From contig OZ287697.1 of the NCBI GenBank assembly GCA_965649825.1, positions 1,736,001-1,800,000 on the forward strand: a DNA stretch of 64,000 nt, written 5' to 3'. A program made the position numbers and the translations under genes. Shown piece after piece: positions 57,332-64,000 of this stretch. This stretch comes from Penicillus capitatus. Lineage: Eukaryota; Chlorophyta. Position 1 is the stretch's first letter. Each line of letters starts with the position of its first letter. Below the pieces are notes generated by a model. The model was not told the origin of the DNA, did no database searches, and worked only from the letters and a program-made list of their open reading frames with translations.

Positions 57332-57622
57332 AATCCATCACATTCCAAAGAAACGGCCAATTCTGAATGCCGGCCGAAAAGCACACAGCACCTCAGAACA
57401 GAGCACCCCTCAAACCATACCAATGCTCAACGTCACTGCCCCAGACGGCAACTGTCCGTCTCCTGCCCGGTCAGCAACCTAGGAACGGCAGCAGTGGATG
57501 AAACACAGGGTCCAAAACGGCATCGCTGTTTCCAAAACAATCACCACGTGTCACATCACCTGCCAAGAAGGACAGCCGTGTTTCCTCTTCGGCGTCATCT
57601 CGTTGCGTCTCAGATGGAATAA
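57332..57622. promoter_or_regulatory. Divergent promoter region between small unknown gene and RelA/SpoT gene
   Basis: 291 bp between two divergent start codons; no TATA-like motif stands out. Confidence 0.4.
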
Positions 57623-59728
57623 ATGGCGTCGTGTACGTGGCATCTTCGACCTTCTTTGCAATTCGTGCCGTCCGTCGCAGCTTCGGAATTCGCGTCGTCC
57701 ACGGTCGTTCGCTTTTCGAAGCTCTTTGCATCATCGCACGACATCATGTTTCAGAAATCACTTCTTGGCGCCAGTCCTTCTTCCTTCGGCAGCAGTCGCT
57801 ACGACCGTTCGCCAAGACTCTCGCCGAGTTTCCTCAGCAGTTCCTTCGACGACTTCGCCTCGCGTCGCTCAAGTCTTGACTGTCCAGCAAACAACGCCGT
57901 CTCCTTTTCAAGCTCTCACAGCTCCCGGCCGCCGCTCTACCCTGAGACCAGTAGCAAGAACGCACCAACACCGACGATAGGATTTGCCAAACCGCCTCTA
58001 CAGGAGACGAAAACGCCGAGCTCGACGCCGGAGCTCTTCAATAACGTCACCCTCGGTTTTACGCGTCCCGCTTCGCCTGGGCTTCTCAGTCTGACGCTGA
58101 GTGAAGAACTGCGACCACCGCCACATAACCGAAACATCGCCGAGAGAGAAGCGCGTCTGGCCGATCAGTTCCTCGATGATATCCACCAGCCATGGAACCT
58201 CCTCAAACTCCAAGCAGACTATCCCGTTTTCATGCAGCCGGTCGTCATCGAGGCCTACGAAGTCGCAGCCAATGCCCACGCCGGACAGCTGCGTAAATCA
58301 GGCGAGCCAGTGCTCTCCCACTGCGCCGAGACCGCCAAGATCTTGGCGGAGCTCAATGCTGACAGTCACATCATTGCGGCGGCTTTGCTGCATGATGTTG
58401 TGGACGATACCTGTGTCACCTGTGCCCAGCTGAAGTCGTGGATCGCGGCCGATGTGTACGATTTGGTGGAGAAGGTGTCCAAGATGAGTCACATGAGTCA
58501 GTTGGTGCGCGACGGCGGCGGCGTTTCGTTGCCGAACGTCGGAAAACTGAAGGATGTGTTGATTGCCTCCGTCGACTGCCGTGCCGTTCTCATCAAACTC
58601 GCCGATCGCATTCACAACATGCGCACGCTTTCGGCGCTCTCCCATTCAAAACAGCAGGAATGGGCACAGGAGACCATGGATCTCTTCGTTCCGTTGGCGG
58701 GGAGACTGGGCTGCTGGGCGATTAAGAGCGAACTGGAAGACCTCGCCTTTGCCGTGCTCTATCCTCAGGCGTATCACGACCTGAAGGAACTCTACGATGC
58801 CAAGGTGGCGCTATTTAACGAAGAGCACCTCAAAGGCGCGCTCGACAAACTGAAGACGGCACTCGATACGGCAGGTATTGTGTATGAAGATATTTCGGGA
58901 CGTCCGAAGAATCTCTACGGCGTTTTTCGCAAGATCCAGCGCAAGCAGTACGATTCGCTGGATCAAGTACTGGACCTCTTCGCTCTCAGAATCGTCCTAC
59001 GCGACGGTCAGTCGTGCCACGAAGCCCTCGAAGCGGTGCAGCATCTGTGGCCGTCCGTTCCGAACAAGCTGAAAGACTATGTCCAACATCCAAAGCCCAA
59101 TGGCTATCGATCTATTCACGATGTCTGTATTGTCGACGGCGTTCCTCTGGAAGTCCAGATTCGTAACACCGCCATGCACTACATCGCCGAGCATGGCGTC
59201 GCGGCACATTGGCGATACAAAGAGGCGTCGCCCGATTCCGGCACCGTCCACGATTTTGTGGAGCAACGGACGCTGTGGTCGCGTTACGTCCTCAACTCCG
59301 TTTTCGAACTGAACGATAAGAAACTGCGCCCCGGTGCCCTGCAGGAATCCTCCACTGCTGTTCAGTCCATCTGGAAATCATTTCTGTCGTTCGAAGACAC
59401 CAGGCCGCGTACCATTGCCTGTCAACACGGAGCGAGGAACCTCGGGACGTCGTGGTGTCCTGTCCACATCGTCGTGCAAGATTCTGAGGGTCTACAAGTG
59501 TGTGATGCCCCTCTCTGCGCCACGGTCGAGTCGTTTCTTCTGGAACATGGTGACGTGCTCAAGAGCGACGGACGTGTGCCGACGGTGAACGGGAATCTCG
59601 TCCCGCCAGACACCGTCCTACAGTTTGGCGATCTGATCGAATTCTGCAATGCTCCAGCCAAAGGTCATCACTCCATCGATTCAATGATTGTTCCTTTTCG
59701 CCGCGATCGCACGTTCGAGCATCAGTGA
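57623..59728 (+). CDS. RelA/SpoT homolog ((p)ppGpp synthetase/hydrolase), probably plastid-targeted
   Basis: 701 residues, no intron. Residues 1-170 are rich in Ser, Pro and Ala with few acidic residues and look like a targeting and linker region. The HD hydrolase domain covers ~210-370: SHCAETAKIL, LLHDVVDDT (~255) and KLADRIHNMRT (~325). The synthetase domain covers ~415-540: GRPKNLYGVFRKIQRK, LDLFALRIVL, PNGYRSIHDV (~494) and VQIRNTAMHYIAEHGVAAHW. A TGS-like end follows (TVNGNLVPPDTVLQFGDLIE, ~655-675). Known role of the family: making and degrading guanosine tetraphosphate from GTP and ATP in the stringent response, in algae usually in the plastid. Odd point: the hydrolase motif is HDxxDD instead of the usual HDxxED, so hydrolase activity may be altered. 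No ACT domain is seen. Confidence 0.93.
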   Translation: MASCTWHLRPSLQFVPSVAASEFASSTVVRFSKLFASSHDIMFQKSLLGASPSSFGSSRYDRSPRLSPSFLSSSFDDFASRRSSLDCPANNAVSFSSSHSSRPPLYPETSSKNAPTPTIGFAKPPLQETKTPSSTPELFNNVTLGFTRPASPGLLSLTLSEELRPPPHNRNIAEREARLADQFLDDIHQPWNLLKLQADYPVFMQPVVIEAYEVAANAHAGQLRKSGEPVLSHCAETAKILAELNADSHIIAAALLHDVVDDTCVTCAQLKSWIAADVYDLVEKVSKMSHMSQLVRDGGGVSLPNVGKLKDVLIASVDCRAVLIKLADRIHNMRTLSALSHSKQQEWAQETMDLFVPLAGRLGCWAIKSELEDLAFAVLYPQAYHDLKELYDAKVALFNEEHLKGALDKLKTALDTAGIVYEDISGRPKNLYGVFRKIQRKQYDSLDQVLDLFALRIVLRDGQSCHEALEAVQHLWPSVPNKLKDYVQHPKPNGYRSIHDVCIVDGVPLEVQIRNTAMHYIAEHGVAAHWRYKEASPDSGTVHDFVEQRTLWSRYVLNSVFELNDKKLRPGALQESSTAVQSIWKSFLSFEDTRPRTIACQHGARNLGTSWCPVHIVVQDSEGLQVCDAPLCATVESFLLEHGDVLKSDGRVPTVNGNLVPPDTVLQFGDLIEFCNAPAKGHHSIDSMIVPFRRDRTFEHQ

Positions 59729-59958
59729 GAGGAGCGTTGCTTTTCTCAGAGAAGAAAATTGAGATTTGCTTTTGGGTATTCGCACTTGGATCTGCGTAAA
59801 GTGTGATGCCTCTGTACCATATCTGCCTTTCTGCTGTGACCGTCTCCTACAAGACGCGTCTCGAAAGGACACATCTGTGTACCATTACGAAGACTACTAA
59901 ACTACTAACTCCGCCGCCACTAGCGCCGCCGCCATGATTAGAAATCTCTTTTATACCA
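59729..59958. other. Intergenic
   Basis: 230 bp with a GCC-rich tract near 59910-59935; no gene. Confidence 0.5.
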
Positions 59959-60132
59959 ATGGACTGCCGACAGATTTCTCACGACCAATGTCCCTCGATG
60001 ATCGATGGTGAAAGGACATTGGCAAACGGGACAACCGATATGCTGTGTACAGATTCCGACGCTTTGCCGCTGCTGTCACATCGCGAAAAGATCGATCCAT
60101 CGATCATCTCTGTTGACGAGCTGAAAGAGTGA
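59959..60132 (+). CDS. Possible short gene or upstream exons of the S1-domain gene
   Basis: An ATG at 59959 (MDCRQISHDQCPSMID) runs to a GT-AG intron of 45 nt (60008-60052), then DSDALPLLSHREKIDPS...LKE to a TGA (60130-60132), 42 residues. Alternatively a strong donor just before the stop (GA|GTGAGC at 60129) can join to an acceptor at 60208 (TTCATTAG), which leads in frame into HGAAVIDTFLNWPHS and the ATG I use for the S1 gene. In that case these are the true first exons of that gene. The sequence alone does not decide. Confidence 0.35.
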   Translation: MDCRQISHDQCPSMIDGERTLANGTTDMLCTDSDALPLLSHREKIDPSIISVDELKE

Positions 60133-60257
60133 GCGAGTGCTTGAGACCGTAGTGTATGTATAGTAAACACAAAGCAAAGATGAGAATTCAACGAATGTGC
60201 TTCATTAGACATGGCGCCGCTGTAATTGACACATTCTTAAATTGGCCGCACTCCATC

Positions 60258-61595
60258 ATGCCTCGCTCTGCGACCGCGGCGACCTTCACATCGATCCCCC
60301 TACCGCAACGCTACGTTCCGCCACGTCACAGCTGCCGAATACCGAAGAGCATCCATCTCGTAGTCGATACCCGACATCTGCTTTTGAGGACTCGCGCTGC
60401 GTCATCTTCGTCCAGCGCTGTGAGTGAGATCACGTCACATCTGACGAAGCTCACACGAAGCTGCCGTTTTAGATACCGCAGGACGATGCGTCGGTCGATG
60501 ATAAGGTGTCTGGTGTGATGAATGCGTTGGAGGAAGGGACGCTGTGGGAGGGCATCATCAAAACGCGGAACCGCGGCGGTGTCATCATCGAGGCCGGAAC
60601 CCGCAAAGCCTTCTGTCCTTACTCCCTTCTCGATCCCATACGTCTTGCCCAAATCGATTTCACACAGACACCCTTCGAATGCACCGCGATCCTCGATAAA
60701 CCCATCAAGTGCATTGTCCACAATGTGTGACCCCGCCGCCGCCACCGCCGCCGCCTCTCTGACATATCTCGTTCGATGCAGATCGACGAAGGAGGCCGTG
60801 TAGTTCTGTCCGAAGTTGCTTACTGGATGCGACGTGCCTTGAACTTTTACAAACCCGGAGATGTAACGACGTGCAAAGTCACGGGTGTGACGCAACACAT
60901 CTTTTTGGAGATGGGATTGAGCAGGGTGCTTGTGTATCTAGCTGTGCAAGACTACGGTGCGTTTGTTGCGGTTCCGTCCGAGGATGGCCTCGATCACGGC
61001 GTCCGTGGCCTCATCCACGTCTCCGAGCTCTCATGGGATGTAGTCTCGCGTCCGGAAGACGTTGTAAAAATCGGTGGGCGTCGTGCATTGATCGCCGCCG
61101 TCACACATTTCTCACTCTTTTAGGTGACGAGGTCGAAGCCGTCGTCAAAAACATCAAGCGATTCAACAATCAGATCGAACTGTCCTTGCGGCACGAAGAA
61201 TCCGATCCGCTCAAAGAGAGCATCTCTTCATTGCTGCCTCTTGAAGGCGACGTGCTCCAAGACATGGCATGGGAACCGCCTCAGACCTTGCTCCGGGAGC
61301 TCACGGCCATTATCGATACCTTAAAAGCCGAGCCGAGCATCGAAGACGTCCAGCCCACACGTCAGGCCGAGGTCCAGCACAAAGTGTCGCTAGTAAGGCA
61401 GCGATCCGACGCATCGTCATCGCTGATCACGATCGATAGGATCTGGAGCTGTGGCTGTCGAAGGAGGAAGTCGAGAACGGGTTCAATCTCGTTGCCTGGT
61501 CGGGTCGGACACTACAGGAGATCCACGTGACGACCGATCTCACACGGGACGACATGAAATCGACTTTACGCAAGGTGCTGCGTCGCACGATGTGA
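60258..61595 (+). CDS. S1 RNA-binding domain protein, probably organellar, six exons
   Basis: Exons 60258-60419, 60473-60724, 60782-60884, 60951-61073, 61124-61392 and 61440-61595 total 1065 nt (354 residues), all junctions in frame; introns are 47-66 nt. The first exon is a plausible transit-like leader (MPRSATAATFTSIPLPQRY..., ending in a run of Ser). Two S1-type regions are visible: GTLWEGIIKTRNRGGVIIEA in exon 2 and, across the 66-nt intron, VTTCKVT-DYGAFVAV...GLIHVSELSWDVV...GDEVEAVVKNI...IELSLR. The third intron (60885-60950) is a multiple of three without stop and would be read through; removing it restores the canonical KVTDYGAFV S1 motif. The C-terminus ends LRRTM. Family knowledge: S1 proteins bind RNA in ribosome- or transcript-related roles; resemblance to plastid ribosomal-S1-like proteins is an inference. 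Confidence 0.82.
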
Positions 61596-61643
61596 GCGAG
61601 CAGATGAGAGACTAACGTATTTGATCGATTGATCATCATCCGC

Positions 61644-64000
61644 ATGCATCTCTTTGCCCGTCTGCGCGGGGGGCTCCCACGTGTGTCGGGTATTCGGCAG
61701 GTGGCGACGCGCAGCGATGGTCTCGGGTTCTATAACGATCCTCAAGAGCGAAAATGGAATCCGCGCGATCGCACCGCCTTTTTCGATTTTCGTGTCCTGC
61801 ACGACGTGCGCGACGTCGAACGGATCGTTCGATCGCTGGACGAGACGATCTCCGTCGGGCATCTCTCCGGAGCTCTCAATCGACTGCATCGTCTATCGAC
61901 GAAACCGGATGCCGATTTCCTGCAGCTTCTGGCCGATCGAACCATCCAGCGACTCGCCGATTTTGAAGCGCGGCATTTTTCGACCGTCTGGTCGGCAATG
62001 GTCCGTCTTGGATGGAGTGACGTTGACTTCTACGATACCTTAGCCCAAGAGGCCATGCAACCGAACTATCTACAGGCGTACAGTCCCATCCACATCGCTC
62101 AACTCGTCTATGGCGTCGGTCGCCTGCAGAAGATTTGGGATCAGAAGAGAGGGATCCGTTTGCGACCGTGCGGAGAGAACGACATCTTAGCATTCCTCCA
62201 TCAACGGTCGTTTCTCGCTGCGCTCGTGGAGAACACACTCCTGTCACATCACCCCGGTCGTCTCAACGATATGCAGCTCAGCAGCGTGATCTATGGACTG
62301 GGACTGGCGAAATTTCGCGCGAAGGATTTGCCGAAGCCGCTGGTGGAAACCGTGACATCCGCCATCCAATGGCCAGGGTTTTCGGAAGGGACTCTGGTGT
62401 CGATGCTTTACGGTATGACGCTCATGGGTATGTCCAAACACCAAGAGGTCATGCAGACGGCGATCGGTGCACTGACCCATCCCGATCGACTCTTCAGACT
62501 CAAAGAGAAAGACCTCACCTGTCTTCTCTACGTCCTGCGTCTGCTGCAGTTCGACGAGGTGGTGCCGTTGAAGCACATACGCGAGCTGCTTTCGGACAAG
62601 CCGCGTCTGCGGCATTTCTCTGAGCAGTCGCTGTCAATGATGACGACCAATTTGAGATGTCTCGGCATCAAAGGGGCTGGGACGCTGGGGCCGTTGCTCG
62701 GAGAGATCGCTTCGGAGCGTGTGCTGCCGAACATTGCTCCGCAGGGATTGGCCATGGCGCTGTACAACTACGCCGTGAGTGACTTCCGTGATGTGACCGT
62801 TTTGAAGAAGCTCACCGAAGAGGCCATGCAGCCGAAGCATATGGAACGGTTTTCGCCATCCGATCTCTCACAGATGATGTTTGCGCTGAGTTTCCTTAAC
62901 TATGACGACCGAGCGATGCTGGCGCCCTTGAAACAACGGGTGTCCGATCGGTCCTTGCTGGGTGCGTTAGAGATCGGCGACATGCTCAATCTCATTCACG
63001 GCTGTGCGCGATTTGGATGGATGCCGTCGCTGCCGTATACGTTTGAGGAGCTGCTCGATTCCTCCCGGATCCATCGCATGACCAGCAGCCAGATCGGATC
63101 CATGTTGTATAGCATGAGTCTTGGCGGCTCGGCGGAGCAACAGTATTTGACATCGGTGCTGGAGCAGATTGTGCGGATGGATCGACTGAAAGACTTCCAT
63201 GCCAATCAACTGGGCGCCATGCTGTCGAGTCTCGGCAAGATGCGCTACAGCGAGGAGTCGGTGCTGAAGCAGTGGGTGAGCGAGATCGTCAAACCGAATC
63301 GACTGGAGACGTTTTCGTCGACGGGTTTGGTGATGGCCTTGCACGGACTGGCCGGATGCGAGTTTCGTGACGGGCCGCTTCTCGGCAGCTTCCTTCGCGA
63401 AATCATCTTGCCCTCGCGTCTCAGTGAATTCCGACCGGCGCAGCTCTCTATCATCGTCTTCTCTCTTGGCAAAATCGGCGTCGAGGATACACGCGTGATC
63501 GATCCTGTGATGCAGGAGGTCATGCAGGAGTCCTGTCTCGTGGCAATGACGGCCCAGGGCCTCACCAATACACTCTATGGACTGGCTCAACTTCAGGCTT
63601 TCAATGAGCAGATCTGGACGACGTTGTCCGCCGAGGTGCGAAAGCCCGAGCGTCTGGCGCAGCTCAGTGCGCTGGAACTGAGTCTTTTGCTCTATGCGTA
63701 TGGTATGAAACGGTGGCAGCCTCCTGTGCTGGACACCCTTCTGCAGATGGCGGCGCAGGAGAGCATCGTCAAGGACTATACGACGGTGGGCCTGGCGTCC
63801 AGTCTCTACAGTTTGGCACAGCTGGAGCGGCACGATGCTCCCTGCATCGACGGCATCGCACAAGAATTCGTGCAGGACCATCGTCTGCACGACTGCACGT
63901 CACATCACTTGGCGAACGTCGTTTTCTCCCTCGGCATCCTAAACTATCGAAACAAAGATGTCATCGGAGACATCTGTCAAGAAGTGATGCGACGTGTGCC
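61644..64000 (+). CDS. Large helical-repeat (FASTK/OPR-like) organellar RNA-type protein, 3' end outside window
   Basis: An ATG at 61644 opens a frame that has no stop to the right edge (785 codons visible) and no intron. The N-terminus MHLFARLRGGLPRVSGIRQV is Arg-rich without acidic residues, typical of mitochondrial import. The body repeats a roughly 35-45 residue helical unit with cores such as MQLSSVIYGLGLAKF, PQGLAMALYNYAVSDF, PSDLSQMMFALSFLNY, TAQGLTNTLYGLAQLQ, TTVGLASSLYSLAQLE and SHHLANVVFSLGILNY. This pattern is characteristic of FAST-kinase-like/RAP and octotricopeptide-type organellar RNA-binding proteins; a RAP domain, if present, would lie beyond the window. Only 48 bp separate it from the S1 gene stop. 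Confidence 0.82.
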   Translation, partial: MHLFARLRGGLPRVSGIRQVATRSDGLGFYNDPQERKWNPRDRTAFFDFRVLHDVRDVERIVRSLDETISVGHLSGALNRLHRLSTKPDADFLQLLADRTIQRLADFEARHFSTVWSAMVRLGWSDVDFYDTLAQEAMQPNYLQAYSPIHIAQLVYGVGRLQKIWDQKRGIRLRPCGENDILAFLHQRSFLAALVENTLLSHHPGRLNDMQLSSVIYGLGLAKFRAKDLPKPLVETVTSAIQWPGFSEGTLVSMLYGMTLMGMSKHQEVMQTAIGALTHPDRLFRLKEKDLTCLLYVLRLLQFDEVVPLKHIRELLSDKPRLRHFSEQSLSMMTTNLRCLGIKGAGTLGPLLGEIASERVLPNIAPQGLAMALYNYAVSDFRDVTVLKKLTEEAMQPKHMERFSPSDLSQMMFALSFLNYDDRAMLAPLKQRVSDRSLLGALEIGDMLNLIHGCARFGWMPSLPYTFEELLDSSRIHRMTSSQIGSMLYSMSLGGSAEQQYLTSVLEQIVRMDRLKDFHANQLGAMLSSLGKMRYSEESVLKQWVSEIVKPNRLETFSSTGLVMALHGLAGCEFRDGPLLGSFLREIILPSRLSEFRPAQLSIIVFSLGKIGVEDTRVIDPVMQEVMQESCLVAMTAQGLTNTLYGLAQLQAFNEQIWTTLSAEVRKPERLAQLSALELSLLLYAYGMKRWQPPVLDTLLQMAAQESIVKDYTTVGLASSLYSLAQLERHDAPCIDGIAQEFVQDHRLHDCTSHHLANVVFSLGILNYRNKDVIGDICQEVMRRV

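Noticed and set aside
60725-60781. GCC-rich tract as a possible regulatory microsatellite
   Set aside because: It falls entirely within a 57-nt intron of the S1 gene, is imperfect, and has no sign of expansion.
62967-63890. 307-codon minus-strand frame
   Set aside because: Antisense to the helical-repeat gene at 61644; rich in His, Gln and Arg as expected for a shadow frame, with no domain.

Overview
This window is nuclear DNA from a eukaryotic microbe, most likely an alga or another protist with a plastid. Spliceosomal introns are very short (about 45-66 nt, with one 90-nt case). The genes found include a RelA/SpoT homolog with a long Ser-rich N-terminal extension, an S1-domain protein with a possible transit-like leader, and a very long helical-repeat protein that starts with an Arg-rich mitochondrial-type leader. 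There are no bacterial operons and no RNA genes that I could recognise. I cannot name the lineage from sequence alone.

The left and central 56 kb is a repetitive accessory region built from a repeated module. The module is an F-box-like/LRR gene on the minus strand, then a multi-exon gene on the plus strand for a secreted or surface beta-helix protein ending in many membrane segments, then, in two of three modules, a small secreted tandem-repeat protein on the minus strand. Module 1 lies at about 3.6-14.5 kb, module 2 at about 22.3-33.7 kb and module 3 at about 42.7-55.5 kb. Modules 2 and 3 are nearly identical over about 8.5 kb (about 24.0-32.2 kb and 44.7-52.9 kb) except for one diverged tract of about 0.94 kb inside the receptor gene. 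A fourth, more diverged receptor gene (16426-22251, 11 exons) sits between modules 1 and 2. The LRR genes of modules 2 and 3 are pseudogenes; the one in module 3 is split by a 631-bp TG...CA insertion with a 5-bp target duplication.

Between modules 2 and 3 is a nested retrotransposon cluster (33949-42671). The outer element is a Ty3/gypsy-type LTR retrotransposon with 179-bp LTRs, gag, an aspartic protease, and RT-RNaseH-integrase. Two gag-only LTR elements have inserted into the 3' end of its pol gene: one in minus orientation (38681-40407, TSD CCTGT) and one in plus orientation (40527-42271, TSD CCACC). All share the same 12-base primer-binding site next to their left LTR. Removing the insertions leaves an outer element of about 5.2 kb. 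Older LTR remnants lie at 32.4-32.9 and 53.8-54.0 kb.

From about 56.8 kb to the right edge the sequence becomes compact, ordinary gene space. It holds a small unknown two-intron gene (minus), a RelA/SpoT homolog (plus), an S1-domain gene with five introns, and a 2.36-kb open frame of helical repeats that runs off the window. The last two are likely organelle gene-expression factors and the first is a (p)ppGpp enzyme.
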